DNA from: Moringa oleifera
Lineage: Eukaryota > Streptophyta > Magnoliopsida > Brassicales > Moringaceae
DNA length: 64,000 nucleotides
Assembly: GCA_021397835.1 (NCBI GenBank)
Contig: JAJFZO010000581.1
Coordinates: forward strand, 1-64,000
Reading direction: 5' to 3'
How positions within the stretch are numbered: the first letter of the stretch is position 1; the number at the start of each line of letters is the position of its first letter. The position numbers and the translations under genes are program-made. Under the pieces are notes generated by a model, which made no database searches, was not told the DNA's origin, and saw only the letters and a program-made list of their open reading frames with translations. This document shows, piece by piece, positions 1 through 17,121 of the stretch.

Positions 1-147
1 AAAACCATGGGAAGGGACATGGAATTCCATGGATGAAGGCCCACAATAAAATCACGTCGGCCTTTTATTATTTGACAAACTCAATAAAACCACGGGTCCT
101 AGTTCGGCTAATCCACCATATTCTTTTTAATTTCTCGATAATTAAAC

Positions 148-150
<3 letters not shown>

Positions 151-209
<59 letters not shown>
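151..209. repeat. Compound (CA)n(TA)n microsatellite
   Basis: About 19 CA dinucleotides run directly into about 11 TA dinucleotides. Two short open frames cross the tract, one reading repeated Thr-His and the other Cys-Val. Both are by-products of the dinucleotide repeat and not genes. Confidence 0.97.
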
Positions 210-745
210 CCTGAATTTGGCAATTTTGAAGGGGAAATAATATGATATTTTTCTATCAATATCGTTACGAGTATAATGACCCAACAGCATAAAGCATGAC
301 GGATTCTAGCATTTGTAACTTTACAGTACAGGGGCCATCTGTGTATGTCGGTATTAAAGAAGGTTGACATTTGGTCATCGGAGTCCCACTAATCAAATCA
401 TAGCTCATAATTTTAGTAGTATGTATGTAGTCATGTTTTATAAACGTTTCAATAATTGAGATTTGATGTGATAAAATACCAAATAATCTAAATTCAGTAG
501 AACAAATCAATCATTTTAATGACTTGTGTTTTATCGAATTTATAAGATTTAATTCAGTTTACATCGTGTCAATATTTCTAATTTTTTCTGCAATTATTAT
601 CAAAAATTGAAAAAATAATACGTAAAATTTGGTAAGCTGGACAGCTCATTAATTGTTGTATTTTGGACATGTCTTAATGTCAATATATTTCATTTAAATA
701 TAATAATATCCATTTTTATTAATAATAAGATTTAATAATGTAAAA

Positions 746-1283
746 GTCAAGTCTTCCTTTTTCAATGACAAAATGATCACAAAGTGCATAAGCATATCCA
801 AATCACCTAAAAGTTGAAGATCTTACAGTCCAACTTTGGGTATTAATTTTTGTAAAGTATAACCATCGGAATGGGCTTTTAATCAAATAATTCTTTTGGG
901 ACTTAACCTGCTAATTCAATTAGTTGGGAATTCATTGCAAGTGTAGCCATGTATTTTAATTTAGGAGTTATAAGCTTATTTCTTAATTGCGTATTGTTAA
1001 GTGAAAAATGATGTGTCAAGTCTTCCTTTTTCAATGACAAAATGATCACAAAGTGCATAAGCATATCCAAATCACCTAAAAGTTGAAGATCTTACAGTCC
1101 AACTTTGGGTATTAATTTTTGTAAAGTATAACCATCGGAATGGGCTTTTAATCAAATAATTCTTTTGGGACTTAACCTGCTAATTCAATTAGTTGGGAAT
1201 TCATTGCAAGTGTAGCCATGTATTTTAATTTAGGAGTTATAAGCTTATTTCTTAATTGCGTATTGTTAAGTGAAAAATGATGT
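746..1283. repeat. Perfect head-to-tail duplication, 2 x 269 bp
   Basis: The segment 746-1014 is followed directly by a second copy at 1015-1283. The two look identical by eye over their full length. The unit has no long ORF and no recognisable family. Perfect identity in neutral intergenic DNA points to a very recent duplication or an assembly artefact. Confidence 0.93.
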
Positions 1284-3576
1284 TAATATATACTTCGAGT
1301 TTTAAAAATTTAGTATATAAAATTTTACTTTTTTGAATGATTACGAATTGAAAATTATTATAAAAACTTTAAAGTAAACCATATTTGCATTATTATATAA
1401 CTTAAGGTAACAGAATATATATACATGTATTTATGATTAATCTCATTCACTAAAAATTATGTTGAATATGCTGAATTAATAATTTCATATCAATTTTTTA
1501 AAATTTTATATTATCCAAAAAATTATATTAATTAAATAAATATAAAAATTTGATTAAAAATATTTTGTGATGAATTTTAAAACTATAAATAATAATAATA
1601 AAAATAATAAATAAAGATTATATAAAAATTTAAAATATATAATATTTACCAAATAAATACTAATATTTAAGAGGTGACAAATGAACTTTTAAATTAAATT
1701 GAATATTGATTCAAATGGTTTTAAAAAATATTTAAAAATTTTAATTAATTTTACATTTGATTTGAGTTTATTATTAAAATTTTTAACTCATAAGTTGTTT
1801 TTATATTTTTTTAAATGTTAAAATTATAGTGATTTTAAAAATATTTGTAATATTTAATTTTTTCTATAATGTTAACTTGAGTCCTTTTTTTATTTAAAAA
1901 AATTTAAACTAAAATTAATTTATAAAAATTTTAATTTAAAAATTATTAAGATTTTGATAATTGATAATTAAAATTTAATTTATTATTTTTTAAATATTTG
2001 AATTTGTTTAATAAGATAAAATATAATTTTTATAAAAAAATTATAAGAATTAAAATATCAAAATAAATAATATCAAAGAAAACACAAATCGACAAAACAT
2101 TGCATCTGTAAAAAGTAAACTTGTTAAAAACTGAGAAAAATGATACGATCATTTAATAAGATATAATATTTAAATCAAACAGTAGAATAAAATAAAATAA
2201 AATACTTATTTAATTTGTATATTAAAATTGGTTAAGACAATGAAGTTTGTTCACTAAAGTTAATTCCTAGCTTAAGGACACTGCGGTTGACAGACAGACT
2301 GAAACGGAAACCAAATGAGCCGGCGGGATAAGCTTAGCTGCTTTGAGGAGTACGTGCGCCTTGGAGACACCACGCATTAATGTAATTTGTCCTTTAATTA
2401 AATGTCGGTTTCTACACTCAAAATCAATCCCTCTTTAATTAATTAAATAATGATACTTACCCTCACACTCTACCCACCACCTGATTCAACCACGGACCCA
2501 CTCAGTTTCTATCAGCTGATTTGCATCCATCTCTGGTCCGCATGAACCATGATGTGGGCTCAAAGTAGGACCCACCGGACCCAAAATAAACTAAGGAAAA
2601 AGATGTAAAAAAGAAAGAAAAGAGAGCTATGACTTGTTTGGACTGCCTCAGTTTCAAAACCATTATTCACCTAACACGTGACTAACTTCTTTTTTTAAAA
2701 GTCAATTTCACAACCCAATTCAGGATTTATAATAAACAATAATGAGAAAAATAAATAATTAATACCCTTCAGTATTTTTTCTTGATTGTTCTTCATTATT
2801 GGCTTGCAGACCATTCCGTGTGAAATCACATCACGTAGTTAAATCTTTATTGCAGCTGGTCGGTATGATTTGTCAAACACTTCATCTACAGTAATGATTC
2901 ACAGCCAATTTTCATAATGTGATGCTTAACTGTCTGTGCAAAACAGCCAAGCTTATCAATTTGCGAACAAAATAAAATTTGCAAACCATTCAATGGAAAA
3001 CTGATTGAAAGTGAAATTAGTTTTTTTTCGTAAAAGGCTTCTTTCTTTTATTCAGGACTTGCCGTCGCTTTCTATATTCAAAAGCAGAGCACTTGAATGC
3101 TCGTGAATAACTTGAAATATGGAGAATTTACTGTGTTGGGCATTTCGTCGAACATGTTGCCTGCTGGGTTTTAGCTTTTCCAATTTCCATGCACGGTAAG
3201 GCCGTAGAGGCGCATAGAAAGAGAACGAGTGGTTCTCTTTTCTGCAGCTTTTGTGGGTAAAAAATTTGTCGTAGTTTGGTAACTGCCCACATGATTGGTG
3301 TGCACTCTGTCCCAGCGCCAACACAGCTTGCTTTCCTCTACCTCCTTTTGTCTGCTTCAGCCTTTTAGCAGAGAGATAAAAATACAGTTAGAAGGCGAGC
3401 GTTTCGTATGGAGATTCAAAAAATATGAAAGGGAAGGCATAGAAGATCCAAAACGCTCACAGTCTTTCACGAAATTCTCTTTCTATTTCTCTCTGTGTCC
3501 CATTTGAACCCACAAGCCCTGTACTCAAAAATCTCTTATCTTCATGTGTTCCTAAAACAGAGAAAACAGACAAACA

Positions 3577-6500
3577 ATGAAGGGAATTGTTCTTCTTTTT
3601 CTTGTTTTACTTGTTAGCAAATCCATACAAATTGTTGCCACACCAGACCTTCTTGGTTCCTCACCTGCTACCTCCCCCATTTCTACTTCCATGGCCGCCT
3701 TCTCTCCAGGTAGTGTGCCTGCTCTCTCTCTCTCTCTGTGTGTGCCATTGGTGCTGGTTTTGCCAAATGGGTCATGTTTCATGTTTCATTTGAACACTCG
3801 TGTTTTTGGGGTAAGATATTTTGGTTGGTTGAATCATGATTGATTTGAAAACTTGGATTTTGAATATCAAGTTTCAAATTCAAAAACAACCACTATTTCG
3901 GTGCATTAATACTACATATATGAGCAAACTCGTTTTTCCACCCCTTCTTTGATCATATTTATATCCTGTTGATTGTACGCTCCATTGATTGAGAGAATGT
4001 TGCTCTCACTGTCTACTTGCCAAATTACTCAATGCCTGATTTTGCTCCTATTTCTGAACTCGGTGTCGTCAAAATCTGAAGATTTTATCTTCTCCATTTT
4101 ATCGAAGTTTAATTCTATAAATCCATTATGTAATCAGGAATTCAACTCGAAGGAAGCCAAGACAACAAAATGTTTACACACAACAAGCTGGTCATTGCAC
4201 TCATTGCTGCTTGTGCTTCACTGGGTGCTATCGTCCTGTGTTCTTTGTGTTTGTGGATTTATGGAAGGAAGTACTCTCACAAATCTGACAAGAATAATGT
4301 TAAGAGCTCAGGTAAGTTACTTTCTATTAACTTGCATTTTTAAATGAGTATGCGTTAGTTTTCTTCTACCATATTGCCTCAGATTCTCTGCTTTGCTTTG
4401 TTCTGTTTCCTGGGTTCTGAACTTGAAGATGCTGAGCATGGGGTTGTATTAGCACCATTTTTGAGTAGATTCAGCTCTGCAAGGTTGTCTACAAAAGCGT
4501 CTATTAAGAAGGGATGTGTTTCATTTATTGACTATAAGACACTGGAAAAGGGAACCAACAATTTCAGGGATACTAATATACTGGGGCAGGGTGGATTCGG
4601 ATGTGTTTACAAGACTCGATTTGATAATAGCTCCCTGGCAGCTGTTAAGAAGTTAGACTGTACTAGCCAGGATGCAGAAAGAGAATTTGAGGTATAATTT
4701 TGTTACTGGAAATCTAGTTTGGTTGTTATCTCCATGGAATTTTTGTGACTCTACTTGTTTACGGTTTTGTTTGTGATTTTGGATCTTCATCTGGAAATGC
4801 AGAATGAGGTGGACCTGTTGAGCAAGATTCAACATCCAAATATAATCTCCCTCTTGGGTTATAGCATCAATGATGAGACGAGGTTTATTGTGTATGAATT
4901 AATGGAAAATGGTTCACTAGAAACTCAGTTACATGGTAAAAACATTTGTCTCTTTCTCTTATTTCAATAGAGATGTCAGAAATGGAAGATAGATCACACA
5001 ATTATAAAGTTGAAAAAAGTTAACGATTTTCTTTTTGATTTTTGTTAATAATGTTGTAGGAGCTTCGCATGGATCAGCATTAACATGGCATATGCGGATG
5101 AAAATCGCTCTTGATACAGCAAGGTCACCTTCTTTTCCTTGATGTTGATTTCTTTTATTGTTATTTGCTTTTGAATATTAAATAAAATGATGTATTTGTT
5201 GACCAGAGGATTAGAATATCTGCATGAGCACTGCAATCCATCAGTCATCCATAGAGATCTGAAATCATCTAATATACTGTTGGATTCCAACTTCAATGCT
5301 AAGGTAAAAATATATATAATCAAATCAGTGCTGATATTTCTTTATGGGCTTTTATTAAATATTCATACTGCAGTCATTGACATCTTCCATTAATATTCAC
5401 TTAACTTTCTCCCTCTCTGGTACACTGTTTCTTCAGCTTTCAGATTTTGGTCTTGCTGTAACTGATGGGTCTCAGAATAGTAATAACATAAAGCTTTCAG
5501 GCACCCTGGGTTATGTTGCCCCAGAGTACCTTTTAGATGGTAAGCCCACTAAATGTGTTATGGTTCTAGCTTACATTTTGTTCTTATAGCTGTTAATGTA
5601 TGTAAATATGTAATATCCCCTTCTCCAATCAGAAATGATGTTATAATGATATCTTTGGGCCCTTTATGCCTTCAATTACGACTTTAGATTAAGTTATCAT
5701 GTACAAGCTTGCACATGTGCTGCCACTGCAACCCATCTGGGCTAATCATGTTATTTCTTTCGGACAGCCCTTTTCTGGTTACAGATAAATATAATTTCTA
5801 TAGTTTGGTACATTTGAATTTCAGGTTAAATTAACAGTTTAGCCCATAATCGATGATTGTTATAACTCAGAAAACATCAGAGGGAGGTTTTTAGGTTATT
5901 TTGCCAACCCAACTATGAGTAATCGCTACAAAATGAAATAAGTAGGAGTAATGGCTGCAAAATGAAATAACCGGAAAGCACTGTTATTGAGCACTGTCTA
6001 GGTTGAGCTATTAATGTTTCTGATAATCAGTTTCTTGATTCTCTTAAATTATTGTTTACATAGGTAAACTTACGGATAAGAGTGATGTCTATGCTTTTGG
6101 AGTGGTGCTTCTGGAACTTCTATTGGGTAGAAAGCCAGTAGAAAAACTGGCTCCAGCTCAGTGCCAATCTATAGTCACATGGGTATGGCTCCCTCTTATC
6201 CCCTTCTAATTTATTACTCATGCACCTATATTTTAAATGTTGAATTCCTAGACTTGATGGAGGAGCCATTTATGAATGCTGCAGGCCATGCCTCAACTTA
6301 CTGACAGATCTAAACTTCCAAACATCGTGGATCCTGTGATAAAAGACACAATGGATCTGAAGCACTTATACCAGGTTGGTCTATTTTATATGACAGCAAT
6401 AACTCGAGAGCAGTATTTTCCCTTCTTCTGCCTGCACTCGGTTTAACCAAATGAACCTCTTGGTTACCCTGGTTGTTGGTTGGTCAGAGCAAGAATAAAT

Positions 6501-6914
6501 GTACCATGTAAGGTAAGGTAGGGAAATATTTACACCAGTTCAGAAACTACAACATGGGTTGGATAGCCAAAATGATTGATGTTGGCTAGACTCTGGTTGA
6601 AGGTTTTGTTGGGGATTGGACCTGTGTTGGGGTATTTTTCTGGTATGAACAGGGCAAGTGAAAATGTGAAGGGCTTAATTTATCTGAATCTAACTAAAAC
6701 TAGCTCTTCCATGCCATTTTTTCTGGTAAGCTAAATGGAATCACCGAATGTGCAGGTTGCAGCTGTAGCTGTGCTGTGTGTGCAGCCTGAGCCAAGCTAC
6801 CGTCCTCTGATAACAGATGTTCTGCACTCTCTCATCCCACTTGTTCCTATGGAGCTTGGAGGGACACTAAGAGTCACCCAACCTGCAATACCCATTAGTC
6901 AGACAGGATCCTGA
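3577..6914 (+). CDS. Receptor-like protein kinase with very short ectodomain
   Basis: Ten exons: 3577-3709, 4138-4311, 4429-4691, 4803-4935, 5060-5123, 5207-5303, 5437-5539, 6064-6182, 6285-6374, 6756-6914. All have GT-AG introns and join into a 444-residue protein. Residues 1-21 form a signal peptide, about 40 Ser/Pro-rich residues follow, and one membrane helix lies near 62-85. The intracellular kinase has a glycine loop GQGGFG (155-160), the ATP-binding Lys176, HRD at 271-273, DFG at 291-293 and APE at 316-318. All catalytic residues are present, so it should be an active RD Ser/Thr kinase. The layout resembles the Arabidopsis At1g80640/At2g25220 group of plasma-membrane receptor-like kinases; that assignment is from memory of the family, and the ligand is unknown. 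The first ATG is favoured because it gives a clean signal peptide. It is followed by about 1 kb of intergenic DNA and then an RPL39 gene. Confidence 0.93.
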
Positions 6915-7879
6915 GGGCGCTGGTATGGCTGGAGATCAACACCCTGTTATGGGTTACTGCTGCCTGAATGACAGATCCATATGAATTCATTCTCTGTTAA
7001 GATGCATATATTTTTATGGCCTTACTCAACAATTGTTTTGGATTGTTTGTTATATTTGTAAATTGAGGCAATTGAGAAGAGAGATGCTCGAAATTGGTTG
7101 TTCATATATGGTGATATTAGACAATCATAAATAATATTTCGGCCGTATCTGTATATTTTGGTAAATGGATTTGTTTTTCTCTTATTCAAAACTAGCAAAG
7201 TGTACTAGCCACCAGAATCATTTGCAGATCTGTACTGTGCACGAATTTACAGTCATGATCCCGCAAATCCTATCCAAGAACTAAGAATGGACTGTGTTTA
7301 TAAGTTTCCACTAAAACTATAAGCGGGAAAGTTTCGCCAAATTGCTCAAAATATGATTAATCTGCGGTCTTCAGCCACTTGCCTGGTTTCATACCCTGCA
7401 GCTGTAAGTGCACCACGAAACAAAGGTGAGAAATGAGTTGCCCCGGTGGGAAATTATTAGAAAATAGAAACAGCGGATCATTATCTTCGAAGAGAAGTCT
7501 TTCGTGACGTCTCGCGATGAGCCTCCGTTTTTCATCTTCCCCTTTTACTGTAACGTGCTCCTTCTGGAAACCTGTCCATGGGCTCAATTTTTCAGGGCTT
7601 GGGTTAAACCAGAGGATGATGGTATTAATGGAGGCCCAATGGGGGACCAGTTGACTTAGATGATGGAGGCTGGCAATTGTGGCCCTTCTATACCAGGCCG
7701 GCCAGATAAGAAGATCTGAGGAAGCCCTTCGGAAATGCAATTATAGACTTACTAATTCAATCTCTCTACGTATGAAGGGCCCATTATTATAATCTAGGGC
7801 TGCTCGTCGATCTAAGGATTTCGATCGAACTGCTTCTCCTTGCAGACCCTAGCAGCCGTTGCCAAGAGTCGAGTTGAAA
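6915..7879. other. Intergenic: kinase 3' end and RPL39 promoter
   Basis: The first part is probably the kinase 3' UTR. The second part is the promoter of the + strand RPL39 copy. It contains GGGCCCA-type and GGCCCA-type motifs near 7634 and 7777, resembling the site II (TGGGCY) elements common in plant ribosomal protein promoters. A 127-codon open frame on the minus strand (7357-7740) has no ATG near its start and resembles nothing I know, so I do not call it. Confidence 0.5.
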
Positions 7880-8287
<408 letters not shown>

Positions 8288-10604
8288 GAGGTCTTTGCTT
8301 CCATTACGTGCCCCTTATGCTTTTTCAGCTGTGTCATTTTTCAATTGATCTTCTAGGTCCAGTGGTTGCAGCAGACAATTTTGCCTTGCTTGATTTTGTA
8401 TTAATTAAGACACTACTTTGTAAGGAACTCCCTGGAGTCCTTCCTCAAATGTTTACACTTTTTAGAGTAATTTAAAATTATGGGTTAGACATCATTCCTC
8501 ATATGACTTGATCATCAAGTGTTCTATCATTTACCTTGACAATGTTATACATTTCTTTGCCTTTTATCGGATTACTCAGTGGATTAAACTGAACATATGG
8601 GTTCGAGTTCATTTCCTCATATGTTCTGTCAATTGTCCCATCTTTCACTTGTTTTGTATAATTGCTGTTTGCCTTTCTTTGGGTTTCTTAGTTCTATGTT
8701 CTTCAGATGATTACTGTTATCATGTAGTGAGAATTGTGGTTGATCAAAATAAGCACACTGTCACCGGTTGCAGGCAGGCTCTTGGTTATGGAATTGACTT
8801 GTGCTGTTGCTCCATAGCATTTTCAGGGCTCAGTTCATTGCTTGTATGATTTCTTATCCTTTATAGTATTTTGGGAAGTTTTCTGTTTCTCTTTGCTATA
8901 CATTTGGTTGCTTCCTGACACAGGGACTCTATATGAGTTCTGTAATGGAGAAACTCAATTTGGTTGTGAATTCAAGTCTGATGACCATGTCATCGACCAC
9001 GAGTTTTGATGTCGATGTATAAGGCTAGCCATGCGCCATATGCATGGTTTAGGATTATTATTATCCATTTGAGTGGGCAGAACAACTAATTTGTCCTTCT
9101 TATTTAGGATTATATTCTTATATAAAGCTTCATTGTACCATTATTAATTTACTAGCCAGGCCTAGTGGGATTAACAATGAGTATCTAGGATTTTTCTTGT
9201 TTAACCTAACAAAGGGCAGATGGGTAGAGGTTTAGTCAATCTGTTGTCATTTACCCTCACTGGATTAACCCTGAGGGCTTAAGCTTGGTAAGCAAGCTTC
9301 AACTTGTAGTCTCTCTTGTGAGGGCAGATACCTTGAGTATCAAGAAAATAAAAATTACCCTTACCATGCAGAAGTAAATACTTGAAATTGCCCTGTTTTT
9401 GTGGGTGCTTTGGTTGAGTTCTCTTTATATTATATACAAAGAAATGTTTCTGGTTAATCCTGCTGAATTGATAGGTGTGGTTGGTTTGGTTTGTAGAAAT
9501 GAGACTATAGTATGCCAAAAGGTGATTCTTCATTGATTCCTAACTTCTGTTCCTTGTTGATGGAAGTCTGTTCTCTGTTGAAGATCTTTGTGCACATTGG
9601 TTCTACTTGCTGGTAAGCAAGTGATCATTTGTAAATCCGATTCAGCTTCTAATTTTTTAATTTATCGTGATTATTCGTGATTTTTTATCGGAAAGTATAA
9701 AAAAATAAAGATTATATAAAATTTTAATGTTTATTTAATTAATCAATTAAATCTTAATTTATTAAATTAAATTTCAGTTTAAATTATTAAAGAATTAAGA
9801 GTATTTTTATTTTTTAAAATTTAAATTTTTTCCTTATACTTCAAATTTGAATGATTTTTAATGTAATATTTACTTTTTATAAATCTTTAAATTTTTTAAT
9901 AATAAAAGTTTAATAAAATAGATTTTTAGTATTTAAAAAATTTTTGTGATGATAATTTCAATACTTTTTATATTTTATAAAACAATTTAAATTAAGTTAA
10001 AATTTAATATAATTTAAATTAATTAATTAAAGTTAAATTTATCTTTTTTTAAAGCTGATTAATGGTATAGGGTTTTTATCCAAAATGAACTGCCAGATTG
10101 AAATAATTCAATTTTTCAATATCCCTTAACAGGGCTAAATAATTTTCCACGTGGATTGTTTGGTAGGTAAGAAAAGAACAGAAAATTTGAAATGGAAATA
10201 TTATGTTGTTAAAATGGACTGGCCCATTTCCTTACCAAGTATTTACCTTATCTCTTAGGGCCGCTGGCGGCCCATCACTTTACAATTGAATGGGTCTATG
10301 GCCCCAATCAGGTCCTATGTTCTTACCAATAATCTGCTGACAGATGGCACTTTATTGTGACTCAGAAGCACAATTGACCACAACTCGAGCAAGCATCATG
10401 TATTGGCCGTTTTACCTATGGGCGCACATTGTAGTAGCCAATTACGCCATTCTGCGTCATGTATGGACAACATTACTGTGAAGTGCTATTTGCAAACTAA
10501 ATTATTAAAAAGAGAAAAAAACAGATTCCCAGTCGATCAGCTAAGAGATCAGTGAAGGCTTTCCCTAGTAATCATCGCCCTTCTCTCTCTCTTCTCTTGT
10601 GCAG
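8288..10604. other. Intergenic region between RPL39 copy A and aspartate aminotransferase
   Basis: The start is the RPL39 3' UTR. The 113-codon open frame around 8508-8849 is hydrophobic, lacks family features and is likely chance. An AT-rich dispersed repeat lies near 9690-10045. From about 10130 onward the sequence has GGCCC/GGGCC motifs and CT-rich stretches typical of a plant promoter and 5' UTR, leading into the aminotransferase leader. Confidence 0.5.
9690..10045 (+). repeat. AT-rich dispersed repeat, copy A (diverged)
   Basis: This tract carries the core word GATGATAATTT near 9950, preceded by a stretch matching TTTTTAGTATTTAAAAAA. The same arrangement recurs near 32400, 40320 and, inverted, near 56370. 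The left end (AGATTATATAAAATTTTAA near 9705) resembles the edge of the copy at 34790-35300. Boundaries are approximate, and low complexity limits the certainty. Confidence 0.4.
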
Positions 10605-10798
10605 GTGAGTTTACCAATTTCTGCAAAATCTCCAAGTGTGATTTAGCTATGAATCTACTTTCATAGATCGTATTTTTACTTTAGTTCCTAATTCTAATCC
10701 AACGGTTAACAAATCGTGCTGTTATATGTTTGGGATTTTGGATAAATAACTCTCTGTCCACTTCAATTTTATTATTTTGATCTGTTTTCATTGTTTAG

Positions 10799-14866
<4,068 letters not shown>

Positions 14867-16417
14867 GTTGGATAGGCTGTGAAACACTTTCAGTAGTGAA
14901 CTATGGAAAATATTTTGGAGACTTCCATCAATCTTAGGTCAGAGCTACCAAGGTCATTCTACAAAAGCCTTGGCAATAATGGGTATTCCAGGACTATTAC
15001 AATTTCTGTAATTGAAATTTTGATTGTTATTATCATTTAATTGGGAAGATATTGACATTTGCAAGAATTCCGAGAAGATAGCTCACAGGCTTGCATGTTG
15101 TGTGGTTTTTCATGTTTTTTGTCTAAGGTCTGGAGGCAGGACTTGACCGTTGTGGCTGACATGCATGACTTAGCTTGTGATATCTTCTATTCTGTTGTTT
15201 CTGGAGTCACTTAACAGCCACTACTTCCCTAATTGGTATTTATCAAAATTTTGGCTAATCAGCATAACATTTTAACATCAGTTTCAATTAATACTTCAAT
15301 TGAAAATATAAATATGTAATTTCAAAACAAGATGATAAAACTTATGATTTCATGTTCAATAAGACAGTTACATTATTAAGGACAGGCTAAGGAAGCATCT
15401 GTCACAGTTACTCAAATCAAAATCAAGCTCATTGTAGAAACTAGAAAGAACTAGCAAGAAAAGTATATCATTAAAAGTGAACAGTGATCATCTCATTAAT
15501 ATCCCTAATATCTTTAAGATATTAAATAAAAATTTTCTGAATATTCTTATTACAAAAAATTATATATTCTTATAAAAAGGAAAACATCTCCCTCTCATAA
15601 GATGAAAAGATAACTCTCTAACATGATCTACTTATGTAGAATGAGATCTCCAACCTTATTACAATTTGACCCATGGATCTCATTAATGCAATTTCCATTA
15701 GCTGAACCTCAGAAAACTTTCCTCAAATAACACCTTTTATCATATAATCTGAACCCTAAATAATAGATCACTGAGTTCGAAAGGGAAGCATCCCAAGCAT
15801 TGCACATCCTTTACAACATCCCTAGAATGTTTCATCACTGAATTACATGGACAAAAACTGGTTTAGCCTACAATTCAAGATTTATAGAAGAAAAGAAAGA
15901 GAATTCCCAAAATGCATAAATCATGGGAAACTATGCAATCTGAACCACATAAATATGGTAAATATACCCCAGAACAGTAACCAGGCAGCTAGAACAACAC
16001 AATGTATGCCATCATTGCCAATGGTCTGCTTACATCTTGAGGGCCATTGTAATTGTTTGGTAGTGCGTCAAGTGGCATTTAGCATGGGCACATTTTGATC
16101 CAATACAGTCTAATGAGGTGTAATTACCCAATGAAATGCCAATAAATATGTAATTCATGTCAGCAGTAAATGATAGAAACAATTGATCACAGATACTTAA
16201 GAAGGAATGCCATCTAACTCATTACTCCAAAAAGGTAAAACAAGAAAGTTATGACTCCCAAAGAGTTCCTTACAAATTGGCATCTTAATTAAAATACAAA
16301 ACCATCAACCTCTCTAACATTGTCACTTGCAACAACTAAACTGAAAAAAGATCACTTTTCAGAGAACAACAAAGCAGAAAAAAATGCAACAGGCACATAA
16401 CTGGAAGCAAAGACCTC
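14867..16417. other. Intergenic region between aminotransferase and RPL39 copy B
   Basis: The start is the aminotransferase 3' UTR and the far end is the 3' UTR of the minus-strand RPL39. An 83-codon open frame at 15847-16098 has no recognisable features. I see no other gene, RNA or repeat. Confidence 0.5.
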
Positions 16418-16855
<438 letters not shown>

Positions 16856-16930
16856 CTTGGCGTCGACTCTCCCAATCGGCTGCTAGGTTCTGCGAGGAGA
16901 AGCAGGCCGAGCGAAAACCCTTGGATCGTA

Positions 16931-17121
16931 CAGAAACCCTAATCCAGCGAAAAAGAGGACCTTTTATACGGGAGAGATTTAAGTTAGAAAGTCTGATTAG
17001 ATTACCTGCTGGTGACCTTCATGTCTCACTAGCGTTATCTGATTGGTCATGGGTTCATGGGCCCAAGATTCTGGGCCTTGTTCTTTAACTGAGCCCAGAT
17101 CCCCTGGGGCTCCGCTGGGCT
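16931..17121 (-). promoter_or_regulatory. Telo-box and site II cluster of RPL39 copy B
   Basis: Read on the minus strand, GGATTAGGGTTTC near 16931-16944 is a telo-box. Upstream, at about 17058-17121, four TGGGCY or reverse-complement RGCCCA motifs cluster within 65 bp. This combination is a known signature of plant ribosomal protein promoters, where TCP factors bind site II. It is placed from sequence alone, and transcription start sites were not observed. Confidence 0.65.

Larger units (their letters stand above)
1..3576. other. Intergenic region upstream of the receptor-like kinase
   Basis: No convincing gene is visible. The region holds a CA/TA microsatellite near 151-209 and a 269-bp perfect tandem duplication at 746-1283, each listed separately. 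From about 1285 to 2230 it is extremely AT-rich and full of stop codons. From about 2270 to 3570 the composition becomes more balanced, which fits the promoter and 5' UTR of the kinase gene that starts at 3577. Short open frames here resemble nothing I know. Confidence 0.6.

Noticed and set aside
33..370. Overlapping frames reading Thr-His and Cys-Val repeats
   Set aside because: They are translations of the CA/TA microsatellite.
7357..7740. 127-codon minus-strand frame upstream of RPL39 copy A
   Set aside because: It starts at a TTG codon, has no ATG near its beginning, matches no family I know and overlaps promoter-like motifs.
8508..8849. 113-codon hydrophobic frame
   Set aside because: T-rich 3' flanking DNA, no family features.
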